From contig NC_072897.1 of NCBI RefSeq assembly GCF_027943255.1, positions 39,220,044 through 39,284,043 on the forward strand: DNA of 64,000 nt, written 5' to 3'. A model generated the notes under the pieces. The model did no database searches. It had not been told where the DNA came from and saw nothing but the letters and a program-made list of their open reading frames with translations. Shown one piece after another: positions 11,530-20,724 of the stretch; within the stretch, counting starts at the first letter, position 1, and every line of letters begins with the position of its first letter. The stretch comes from Anastrepha obliqua. Lineage: Eukaryota; Arthropoda; Insecta; Diptera; Tephritidae. Position numbers and translations under genes: made by a program.

Positions 11530-12036
11530 CTTGTTTTCTAATATTGTCTTTGTGTATAACTTTCCCTCTTGCTGTTAAAGTTGTGTCCTCACGATCTTCT
11601 TCTACTTTGTGTTTATTATATTTAGCTGCTAATTTATTTCTTCTATCGGTTTTTACGTACATGAAGTCACCTTTTTTGTATGTAATTGTGTGTCTGTTTT
11701 TGTTATGATATTGCAGGAGTTTATCCTGTTTGTCGATTAAGATGTTCTTTATCTTGGGGTATTTCTCTCTGTTAAAAACACTTCCTCAGGTTTAAATCCT
11801 GTGGTGGAATGGATCGTCCTCTTGTACTGCTTCACGGCGGTAAATAGTTCTTCTCCCGGTGCCGTATGATTTTCCTGTGCTAGAGGTATTGATAGTTCCA
11901 TTAGTGTACTGTGTATGCGTTCAACTTGAGCACTCGTCGTTGAGTGGTGTACTGGTGTGACTGAGTGTTGTATGTATATGTAGTCTGTCGTATACTGATT
12001 TAGTTGAATGTCCATTAAACGGATTCTCATTATGTG
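11530..12036 (-). pseudogene. Integrase C-terminal part of copy C
   Basis: Carries the third catalytic Glu (SAQVERIHST) and the basic C-terminal tail leading to env. The upstream half of integrase is on the other side of the 12037-14291 insertion (14292-14700). The breakpoint lies within the codons just before NPFNGHSTKS, equivalent to about 3975 in copy A. Confidence 0.8.
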
Positions 12037-12642
12037 CCCATTTACACGAGGAGACATCTGGAAGGGAAACATTTTGTTCGGGGGTGAAGGACGGCCGCGG
12101 AAGAGAGAAGGGAATTTGTCTCCTGTACTGGCGACACGCTTTCCTCTTCTTATTCGTATTTCCAATCTTAAAGCAATTTTTGACAGTTGCTTCATTTGTT
12201 TTCTTCTTTTGCGGGAGAAGGTTCTGAGTTATGTGTTGGTTTTCAAGCAAACGGAAGATAACAAAGATGACAAACATCCGAACACTGCTTGGGAAATGCA
12301 CGAATATGTTTGCTAGTAAGGTAGGTATAATTTAAAATATATAATGGGGCATGTTTATGTTGAATTCTAATTTTCCCCGCATTTCTAGATACTCAAGTTA
12401 ATTTGAAGTTAATTATTTATGTGTGAAGTATTTTTAATTTAATTTTTTTTATTCAAGTACAACAATGTATAAATATATTTAAATAAAAAAAAACCAGTCT
12501 AACGGTTAGACGCGATAGAAGTGAAACCTTCCGTAAAACAAACTGAGAGAGAATAAGACGAAAGCAGCATTAGGAGCAAGATAATTATAGGTTCATTATA
12601 ATATTGCTATAAAGTTCATATTTTATTTTCTTCATTTTATTA

Positions 12643-13029
12643 TTATTCATCCTCAATGTTTTCAATTTCAACAAATGATACGATAAAATATGATACAAAT
12701 GCTTTGGTTTCGATGTTGTCAACATGTCTTTGAAATACCGCGTCAATGGTTGTTTTTGATCGTGTTGTCGATTCAGTGCGATTGTTACACATTTTTAAAT
12801 TGAATGTTGTATTGAGAACGTCAATTAAAGGAACCGCTGTGTCCAATGCAAAATTTACGTTAAAATCGTCACTTAAAATCATTGGAACTTTATTGTAATC
12901 TTTTCTAAGTATCCGCGATACTTCTGGTGTATACTTTATTAAATTTTCGTGAATGAATTCCGTGATGCTATTTATTGATTTTTTTTTCGGTCGATATTCA
13001 CGACACTTCTCTGCATTATTTTTCGACAT
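12643..13029 (-). pseudogene. Short frame resembling the C-terminus of an endonuclease/helicase-type transposon protein
   Basis: 128 residues. It begins MSKNNAEKCREYRPKKK, a short basic N-terminal motif I associate with insect transposon or helicase-type proteins. It continues with ILSDDFNVNFALDTAVPL and TRSKTTIDAVFQR. The (G/D)DFN block followed by a Thr-rich D-A-V-F segment resembles endonuclease/exonuclease/phosphatase-fold C-termini seen in Helitron-associated proteins. An internal deletion joining the two ends of a longer protein is possible. The assignment is from memory of family patterns and is weak. The frame itself is open. Confidence 0.35.
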
Positions 13030-13344
13030 AATTGCGGTAAATATTTAAAAATGAAAATATTTACGAATATAAAAATACACACGCGGTTGCTATTATGAGC
13101 GTCCCCAGCAAAACCTGCGTGACCGAAACTCTAACACAATTACATTTTTTTGAATGTTACAAACACATATGCACGCAGGTTTTGCTGGGGCGTGACCGAA
13201 ACTCTAACACAATTACACATATGCACTCGTATTTGTTTGAAAATCGACTTTTTTTTTTGGTTCTCCGTCACCTTTGGAAAATGTGTAAACAGTAAGCAAA
13301 CTTTATTCATATATTTTTCCTCATTTTTGCATCAGTAAAATTAA

Positions 13345-13552
13345 ACAAACGCCCTAGCCGAATGGGTTGGTGCGTGACTACTATTCAGAATTCACAGAGA
13401 GAACGTCAGTTCGAATCTCGGTGAAAACACCAAAATTAAGGAAAACTATTTTTCTAATAGCGCTCACCCCTCAGCAGGCAATGGCAAAACACCGAGTGTA
13501 TTTCTGCCATGAAAAAAAGCTCCTCATAAACATATCATAAAATAAAATAAAA
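13345..13552 (+). mobile_element. tRNA-derived SINE
   Basis: The head GCCCTAGCCGAATGGGTTGG has an A-box-like run, and GTTCGAATCTC about 45 bp later matches a B box. A conserved body (AGCGCTCACCCCTCAGCAGG ... ACACCGAGTGTATTTCTGCCATG) and an A-rich tail (AAAATAAAATAAAATAA) follow. Two further copies in this window (22164-22346 and 37871-38036, both minus) share the body. The pol III promoter layout and A-rich tail define it as a SINE, mobilised by a LINE in trans. Confidence 0.8.
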
Positions 13553-13574
13553 TAACTGTATAAAAATATTTTTT

Positions 13575-13655
13575 TCTTGTGATTCGAACCAAGGATTTTG
13601 GATCGGAAGCTCACATTGCTAGCTGCTCGGCTATCGCGCCATGCTGTCGGCGCTG
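13575..13655 (-). mobile_element. Second tRNA-like SINE head
   Basis: Read on the minus strand, GATAGCCGAGCAGC resembles an A box and GGTTCGAATCAC a B box, about 35 bp apart. There is no acceptor-stem pairing, so it is not a functional tRNA gene. It is different in sequence from the neighbouring SINE. I call it a SINE fragment with modest confidence. Confidence 0.45.
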
Positions 13656-13695
13656 GCCTAGAAGTTATTTAGTTCGTCGCTACGTTTATATCAAC

Positions 13696-13958
13696 ATATC
13701 GCACTTGTTACGTTAAAGCGTAACAACTCAAAATGAAAAGGAAAAGAGTAACAACTCAAAAATTTGTTATCTTAGCGCAACTACTAAACAAATAAGAATG
13801 AAACAACCGTTATATTGTTTTTAATGATATTTTCGTGCAATTACATATTTTAATCCTTGTAATACCTATTCTATTAATATTTACGGAAACAGTTTTTCGT
13901 CTCTACTGAAAATGTTCAGATTTTGAGTTGTTACGCTTTAACGTAACAAGTGCGATAT
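13696..13958. mobile_element. MITE with perfect 38-bp TIRs
   Basis: 13696-13733 and 13921-13958 are exact reverse complements. Each arm contains a smaller palindrome (GTTACG-TTAAAG-CGTAAC). TATCGCACTTG...CAAGTGCGATA suggests a TA target duplication with element ends TCGC...GCGA, as in Tc1/mariner-type MITEs. No coding capacity. Perfect arms suggest a recent insertion compared with its host element. Confidence 0.75.
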
Positions 13959-14291
13959 AATATAACGCTTCGTAGCCAAGAGTGTCACTTTTTTCGTTTC
14001 ACTTTTTCTCAAATCACTCCCAACGATTCTAAAGAAGTTTTCACTTCAAAAACAACAAATTATTTATTATATAACCAGTTTGCATTTTTCATTCATATAT
14101 TTAAGAAATTGTTGACGAACGTTTTCCGCTTTACATGTAAGTGCGTGCGAGAATACATTCGAACCAGACGATGCTAAAGCATTAAATGTCAAAATGTTGC
14201 CGAAAACAATTTTGCCCGTGTGGCCGCGAATGAGACATGAAAAGAGAATTTCCAGTGTCTCCCTTCCAGATGTCTCCGTGTGTAAATGGGG

Positions 14292-15746
14292 TATATCTGT
14301 CATTAAATATTTCGTGTTAGGGTATATTTGTGTGAGTATTTCTTTAATGTATTTGTGGCAGTTTACTTTATTTGGAAGTTTGCCTAGTAAGGGTGCCTGT
14401 CGTATTTATTTTGTAAACGTACTTCGCAGTTTATTACTTCCTTCTTACACATTTCTCGAATAGAAGGCCAAAAATACTGAGTAAGTGTTTCCTGTATATT
14501 GTTTTTATAATTCCTATGTGCTCTTTTGTGAGTTTGTATGATAATCTGTCTTTGTTCGTTCGGATCAGTTACGTCTTGAAGTTGTGTTTGTGCTACAACA
14601 ATTTTACATGTGGCGAAAATGGAGTTGATATCGTTTTTGAAATGAAATAAAATTTCTTCATCTAATTTTAGAGCATCTAAATTTAGACCAGGAGTAAGGT
14701 CGCATAATTGATTTTTAACTTGAAATTAGGGTATCTTTATTTTTATAATAGATTATATGTCGTGTATTATTGCTAAAGATAGTCTGTGACACAATTTCGT
14801 CATTATTTGCGTCGTGAATTGGTATAATTTGGTTGCGGAAAAAGTTTAAAGGTTGTTGGACCCTCTTAAACTGATCCACAGGTGAGCTTTCTGTTGAGTG
14901 TTCTGAGCAATCAGTTGTCGTATTTATTTGTTGTCTTGAGAGAGCATCAGCAACTACATTCTGATGTCCTGGTTTGTATACTAATTTCGCACCATACTCT
15001 TCTATTAAATTCTTCCATCTTTTTAGTTTGTTATTTGGATTCTTTTCGGAAATAGAGTAAATTAAAGATTGGTGATCTGTATGTATTGTTAAATTAGCAA
15101 TTCCATTTAAGTAATTTCTTAATTTCTGTAAGGCCCATACAATGCCTAGAAGTTCCTCTTCGTTCGTACTGTAATTTTGTTTAGTTTCATTGAGTGTTCG
15201 TGATACAAAAGCGATAGGTTGTCTGTTTTGGGACAGCACTGCGCCTATAGCGAAATTGCTGGCATCTGTAGTCAGGTCAAAAGGTTTCGTGAAGTCAGGA
15301 TGATAGAGTTCTACTTGAGCTTGAAGCGCATTCTTGATTTTCTCGATAGCTTCTAGAGCTGTCTCATTTAATTTAACTTCTACTTTCGCACTTTTGTTTC
15401 TTCTTACTATACCATTGTCGCCGTAAATGTATGGTCAATGGTTTAGTGAATGCTGGAATGATCTACGTTTTTTTAATGTCTTTGGGATAGGATATTCTTT
15501 TATTGTTCAGATTTTCTTGGGTCCACCGTTATTCTATTGTGTTTTATTATATGTCCTAAGTATTCGACAGAGTTCTGAAAGAAGTGTGATTTTTCGTTAG
15601 AGATTTTCATATTGGCGTCATGCAAAGCGCCTACATTAGTTCTTATATGCTCAACATGTTCTTCGGGTGAGAAAGAATATATTAACACGTCATCTATGTA
15701 TACGTATGCAAATTTTCCAATGTACTGCCGGAGAATATCATCTACG
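14292..15746 (-). pseudogene. RT C-terminus, RNase H and integrase start of copy C
   Basis: 15688-15500 carries the RT thumb (ending KSEQ then the shared frameshift). 15239-14715 is RNase H with TDHQSLIYS and the VADALSR linker. About 14700-14292 is the integrase zinc region and the start of the core. The catalytic YIDD sits near 15710-15695, adjacent to the Transib insertion. Alignable throughout with A (2390-3970) and with the same stop after LISS. Confidence 0.82.
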
Positions 15747-16400
15747 CACAGTGGTCAAGTAGCCCGACGTTCTGGCCAAAAATCCCAAAATCGAAAGTTA
15801 CCGTTTGAGGTAAAGCTTCATATATTCGTCAACATATGGCACTGGAGCATTAAAATCCAAAGGGACAGATGTTTACATTGAACAGATGTTCCATGGTGAA
15901 CGCTCAAACTTGACATTTGTTGGGAATCGCGCGCGACAGTACGCATGCACGTTTTCGAGCGCCACACAAAAATAGTTGCAGATTCACCATTTTTCAACGA
16001 AAAAGGGCAAACTAAAATGGATGTTGTTCGGAAAGGTACGTACATTACGAAAATACTTTACTGTAACCATATTGTTGTATTTTTAGAGGCAATATTAATG
16101 ACGCAATACAAGCCTTTTTTCCCCCTTTTTTTCAATTGCACTTCTTCTCGTAGATAATTATTTTTATTGCCACGAATTGCCACGGAGATATTTACGTTTC
16201 CTAGTGCAGAAAAGTATACAGATTTCGAATCCGTTTAGATCTTGCTCCCGCGCTATCCCCGCTCGTCAAAAATACACTTTCTTTGCAGCAGGTCGCTGCC
16301 GAGCTTGAAGCGCGTGTTGGGGCATTTGAGCCGCGGGGGGCGATCGAAACTGGCTTTATTTGTGTGTATGCCTGGGAAATGTTAGGAATGAAAGTAATAT

Positions 16401-17006
16401 ATGCAGAGTGTTTGTTTCTACTTTTATCGCCCAAAGCAAGGCATGGGTAACTCGAATGATGGGAATACGGCTCGGCGTTTTTTTGAAAACACTGAGACGT
16501 CTGATCGCATTCTAGGAATCGATGTTGAACTCATCAAACGATTTCATATAATTTTGCAAGTCGTTTCTAGCGGGTTTCATGTAAAAGTAGATAGCTTCGG
16601 CCAATATTGCGATGAAACCGCCGATTTATTTGTAAAGTTATATCCGTGGTACTGTATGTCGACAACTGTGCACAAAGTGCTGTTGCATGGCCCGCGAATA
16701 GTAGAACTGGCTATTCTGCCAATAGGACAGCTCTCCGAAGAAGCTCAGGAGTCACGAAACAAAGACGTACGAAATTATCGCGAACACTTCTCCCGCAAAT
16801 GTTCGAGAGAAAAAAATATTGAAGACATTTTTCTCCGACTTCTAGCTTCTTCGGATCCGTTGATTTCTAGTTTAAGAAAAACTCCTCCCAAAATAGGAAA
16901 AAGTTTGTCACCGGAAGCAATTGCCCTTCTCAGTTATGAAAGGCATGATTTCGCAAATGCTGAGGCAGACAGCATCCTTGATGTAAACAATGACGAGGAG
17001 ATATGA
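16401..17006 (+). pseudogene. C-terminal fragment of Transib (RAG1-like) transposase
   Basis: The open frame covers the last ~190 residues of a Transib transposase. Recognisable blocks are GNSNDGNTARRFF, the LYPWYCMSTTVHKVLLHG stretch, and LSEEAQESRNKDVRNYRE, which should hold the last catalytic Glu, matching RAG1 E962. RKCSR, a region related to the RAG1 core C-terminus, and LLASSDPLIS follow. The first ~15 residues may be non-coding, because a splice-acceptor-like AG precedes MGNSN. The N-terminal zinc region and the two catalytic Asp residues are missing. It therefore cannot transpose by itself. Confidence 0.82.
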
Positions 17007-17159
17007 ATAAATGTATGTTCTTCCTATTAAAATTTAAGTTTATTTCATAAATAAATGTATGATACGTCACTTTCAGTTTAAGTGTATTATTTTTCAAGAC
17101 ATATTTTCCCTCCTTTTAATGTGGCATATTCTTTTGAAAATCGTATGTCTACTGTCGAA

Positions 17160-17410
17160 ATCAAATCTGAAAACTTTTCGCAAAAACTGTCCGCTATTTT
17201 GGGTCCGCCATTTTGAATTTTGAAATTCTGATCTCATATTCACAATCAGCGACCCCAAAAACCTTGGTAATGTGAATTTTAGTAAAATCTGAACACTTTT
17301 CGCGAAAAATGTCCGCCATTTTGGGTCCGCCATTTTGAATTTTGAAATTCTGATTTCATTTTCAGAATCAGCGACACAAAAAACCCTATATGTAAAAATT
17401 TCATCAAAAT
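17160..17410. repeat. Two ~124-bp tandem repeats inside the Transib element
   Basis: AAATCTGAAAACTTTTCGC starts at about 17161 and a near-copy starts at about 17285. Each is followed by TTTTGGGTCCGCCATTTTG, AAATTCTGATCTCAT and CAGCGACCCCAAAAACC or close variants. The repeats lie between the transposase stop and the right TIR, and may be subterminal repeats. Confidence 0.6.
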
Positions 17411-17472
17411 CGTACTATTTCTCTTTGACTTATTGTTTTATGACCAAAACGTCTGGTTACTTGACCACTGTG

Positions 17473-18240
17473 CTACGCATCGTTGAAATATTGAGGGTGC
17501 ATCCTTAAGGCAAAATGGCATCCTGATAAATTCATACTTAGCGCCGTTTACCGAAAACGCGGTTTTCTCTCTGTCTGATTCTTTTATTAGTATTTGGTGG
17601 AATCCTGATTCCAAATTTATAGTAGAAAATATTTTTGCTTTCCCTAAATTTTTAATAGTAATATATTTAATAATATTTACGTCTGGGATAGGGTATCTGA
17701 TTGATATTGTTTGTGCGTTAATCTTATGATAATCTACAACCATCCTTCGTTTGGGCTTCCCGTTTTCATCGGTGCCCTTTTATGGGACTGTCCAAATCGG
17801 AGAGTTGTATGGACTTTTACTTTTTTGAATTATCTGATTATCGAGAAGTATCTGGATTTCTGTATTCACAAAATTATTATCTGACATGGGATAAGGGTAC
17901 TGTTTAGTCCAAATAGGATCTTCATTATTCGTTCTAATAGTTGCTTGGATAGTTGTGGTAAACGGTAAGTTTTCAATAATTTCGTCATTTTTTCTCATTA
18001 TTTCCCTAATGTCATCCTCATATTCTGCATTATTTATTGTGTAATTTATTTTTTGTTCATTTTCAACCTTCACAACTTTCTTTTGGTACTTTAAATTGTA
18101 GTTGACTAAATTTATTTCTGCTTTTATAGTTCTAAGTCCTGGTTCACCTAGTATCATATCAAATAGTAGCTCATCAAGTAGCTCATCAATCTCAAAAAAA
18201 TGGCAAGTGATGACTATACAAAGTAATATTTTTTTTTAGA
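17473..18240 (-). pseudogene. RT N-terminal half and protease end of copy C
   Basis: 18157-17780 is the RT N-terminus, with the shared stop after WTVP. 17743-17478 is the RT fingers region, with VVDYHKIN and GAKYEFIRMPF, running into the Transib insertion. Just upstream the protease end shows the same stop after KKYYFV as A and B. Confidence 0.82.
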
Positions 18241-19389
18241 TTTTAATAATGAATATCCGCGAATAGTTTTTGTTTTTATAGGTTTAATAGGCACTGACTT
18301 ACCAATATTACAGTTGATACTTATATAATTATTTGTTGATCCTTTGTCGACTAAGATTGTAACGGGTGTGCCTGTAAGACCACACTTTGTTTGAATGCAG
18401 GGCAGCCCGTTTAGCCCGAGGTGAGATATACAAGATTCTGCCTCTGTTTGACGCGTTTGATTTATCCTCTGCTGCTTATGTCGATTGAAAGGATTCTGGT
18501 ATCCCTGTTGTTCTTGAGTAGGACGTATAAACTGCCTATAGTTGTCTATTTCCATAGGTATTGGTTTATTTATACGGTCGTGGTGCGGAGTAAAATTATT
18601 GCGTTGCACTTGTGTCCCTGGATTATATCTGGGGCGTTCATTTCGTTGAGGGAAGCGTTCTTCTCCTGAGTGACTTCTTGATTGTTGGACATACCTTGGC
18701 TGAGTTTCAAATTGTTGGTTATGGTTGTCGTGGTAGATTGTGCTGGCAATAGCATATTCATGCTCTAAGTCCTTTGGGTTGTGGCTGTACAAGGTTCCAC
18801 TTGTGTATGTGCTATTCAGTCCCATAATGAATGTTCGAAAGGCTTCTTGGTTAGCATATGTCTTCATAGCTTCGCTGTTTTGTTCATGCGACATTTCAAT
18901 TTTAAAGCGCAAGATTAAGTGCTTTATTAATTTCGCTGGGATATTCGAATAAATTCTTTCTTCTTTGATTAACCTTTTTCATCTCGTCTAATAACACACA
19001 CAAAGGTCTTTGGTCCGCAAATGTATAGACCAGTCGATTTATAATCGAATAGAAGTTTAATTTCGTGTTATGATTGCTTAGTATGTCGGTTGCTGTTCGT
19101 ATAATTTTCGTGCGGATGATGCCTACTGCGCTATAATACCTAGGATGTCCTGTGAACGCTTTGCTGTCATCCATAAACTTCCAGACTTGCGATCTCCATG
19201 AGCGATACAAGTCTTTATCCCCATCAAATTTGGGTACTGCTTTGAACAGCTCCAAATCGATATCTTTATCGTATGTTATTGTAAGAGGGGTTTCTTCGTG
19301 TTGTGTAATGGTGGTGATATTGTGGAAGGCTGTTTGGTTTTCCTTTACAGTATTAAGCTCCTGTTCTAGGGTAGTTACTTGTAATATGT
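18241..19389 (-). pseudogene. gag and protease of copy C, 5' truncated
   Basis: 19255-18902 and 18912-18214 give gag with ELFKAVPKFDGDKDLYRS in single copy (no duplication, unlike B). The capsid-like region, the Gln/Arg-rich tail and the protease segment with VDKGS follow. The two frames meet at a frameshift near 18905. gag is truncated at 19389, equivalent to about 6540 in copy B. Confidence 0.82.
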
Positions 19390-19440
19390 AAAGAAAGCAC
19401 GTGACTGTGCAGCATATTTCTTTACTCTTTTCTATTCAAA
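19390..19440 (+). repeat. Plus-orientation LTR scrap at the end of copy C
   Basis: AAAGAAAGCACGTGACTGTG and TATTTCTTTACTC match 6118-6165 of the A/B LTR in the direct orientation. It abuts the inverted gag of copy C, so the junction is a rearrangement and not a normal LTR-gag boundary. Confidence 0.7.
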
Positions 19441-19579
19441 TATAATAACTCGCTCTTCCTAAACAAGCCTCTGTGCATGTTTCCCCAAGAAATTTTAGTT
19501 GTAAATATAAGCCGCACAACTTGAAAATTGCATAAAAATAATCCGCATAAAAAGATATCTTGCAGTATTGTGTTTTTAA

Positions 19580-20460
19580 AATGCCTGGCAAAGGATTATC
19601 CTTTGATATTACGCAACTATTATATTAAAATTACCATTTGGGCAAAAGTGTTCAGGAATTGTCTGAAATACTTTCGGTAACTCGCCAGATAGTTTATAAT
19701 GTTATAGATCGAGGGTAAAAAGAGGGTAGATTAGAGCAAAAGCGTACAGGTGGGTCTAAGACTAAAAATGTGAACGTGCAGCACGCTTGACGAACAGAAA
19801 ATTGGATCAAAACCCCAGAATTTCCTTGAGAACACTTACAAAGGAGCTTAAGAGGAATATGGTATTGTTGTCTCTCATGAAGGAGTGCGTTAAGCCATAC
19901 TGCACCACAAATATTCATCGAGATCAGCACGCAAGAAATCATTACTATGTGCGCAAAATGTAGAAAAACGTCTGCCTTTTGCTTTGAACCACATTTCCGA
20001 ACCAGGAGATTGACGATGGACCCAAAGTCGAACAAAACTCCCACTATTAATTTTGGAAAGATGTCCGTTATTGTTTAGGGATGCATTTCAAGTAAAGGGG
20101 TGTTTATTGACGGTACAATGGACGCCAAACAATATTTAAATATATGGAAAAAAAACTTAGCCGGCAGTGCTAAAAAATTTGGGTTTGTCTGAGAATAAAT
20201 TTTAAATTTTGGCAAAATAACTATACAAATCATAAAGAGCACAGTGTGTTCATGTGACTTCTTTACAATTGCGGTGAATTTATAAATACACCAGTCCTGA
20301 GTCTCTACATAAATGTGATTGAAAATTGGTGGGCCTGAATGAAGCAGAATCAAAACTGCAATATGGAGGAATGGCAGAAATACCGAGTGTATACGTCATA
20401 AACAAATCGTCTTTGCAAAATGTACTTGAAACTAATGGTTATCATACCAAATATTAAATA
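19580..20460 (+). pseudogene. Tc1-like transposase, heavily decayed
   Basis: Scattered over three frames are matches to Tc1-type transposase: HLGKSVQELSEILSVTRQIV (N-terminal helix-turn-helix), NVIDRG then KEGRLEQKRTGG, SSRSARK-type and GKMS blocks. Further on are YLNIWKKNLAGSAKKFGFV and INTPVLSLYINVIENWWA, the decayed form of the SPDLNPIEN(L/W)W catalytic block. At least eight stops or frameshifts are visible. The terminal repeats were not located. An ancient dead DNA transposon. Confidence 0.75.
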
Positions 20461-20724
20461 AATTACGTATTCACATTATGTATTTAATGAAAAAAACCGG
20501 TATTAAAGTTTGTAAACAGTTTATTGACAGTGTGTTATTCGTTTTTGGTGCTTTAGTGGTTGTTTTTCAAAAAAATTTTAAGTTTGTTTTATTAATTCCT
20601 TTTAAATGCTGTGAATAAATATAATATGAATCAGTACAAAAAAGAACTTAAACATGAATAAAGAGGGTTATTTTTGGCTAATTCGAAAAATCACATTTAT
20701 TTTCTATGCCATAACTCATTCTGG
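20461..20724. other. AT-rich spacer, nothing recognised
   Basis: Between the Tc1-like and piggyBac-like remnants. Low complexity T-rich stretches; no repeats or genes that I can support. Confidence 0.4.

Larger units (their letters stand above)
12037..14291. mobile_element. Unassigned TIR transposon (about 2.26 kb) in copy C integrase
   Basis: Left end CCCATTTACACG...GAGACATCTGGAAGGG and right end CCCTTCCAGATGTCTCC...GTGTAAATGGGG form inverted repeats of about 27-30 bp. Flanking sequence rejoins to the integrase of copies A and B (CTCATTAT / TATCTGTC). The target duplication therefore looks short (AT or TAT), but the exact ends are ambiguous. The inside carries an endonuclease-like open frame, two tRNA-derived SINEs and a perfect-TIR MITE. 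A 430-bp stretch of its left end recurs inverted at 38335-38765. No transposase was recognised, so the superfamily is open. Confidence 0.7.
15747..17472 (+). mobile_element. Transib transposon, internally deleted, in copy C RT
   Basis: Ends read CACAGTGGTCAAGTA on the left and, on the other strand, CACAGTGGTCAAGTA on the right. They are followed by imperfectly matched GACGTT..TGG, so the TIRs are about 30 bp. The 5-bp target duplication CTACG flanks both ends (15742-15746 and 17473-17477), and removing the element restores the RT sequence. CACWRTG termini and 5-bp GC-rich duplications define Transib. CACAGTG is also the heptamer of V(D)J recombination signals. Length is 1726 bp, and only the end of the transposase gene remains. 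Confidence 0.88.
10057..19389 (-). mobile_element. Gypsy-class element, copy C, inverted, with two nested transposons
   Basis: Reading right to left: gag (19389-18430), protease, RT, RNase H, integrase, env and a 3' LTR (10152-10057). RT is interrupted by a Transib element at 15747-17472. Integrase is interrupted by a TIR element at 12037-14291. Removing both restores colinearity with A and B. It shares their pol lesions. Its 5' end is cut within gag at 19389, next to a plus-orientation LTR scrap. Confidence 0.9.

Noticed and set aside
11921..12316. Frames of 102-148 codons crossing the left end of the TIR transposon
   Set aside because: They run from integrase into transposon DNA or through repeat sequence. 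Similar frames at 38483-38869 exist only because the repeat is duplicated.
13581..13645. Possible tRNA gene on the minus strand
   Set aside because: A- and B-box-like motifs are present, but there is no acceptor stem or clear cloverleaf. Better explained as a SINE head.
15747..17472. hAT transposon assignment for the CAGTGG-ended insert
   Set aside because: CAGTGG looks hAT-like, but the ends are CACAGTGG on both sides, the duplication is exactly 5 bp, and the protein is Transib-like.
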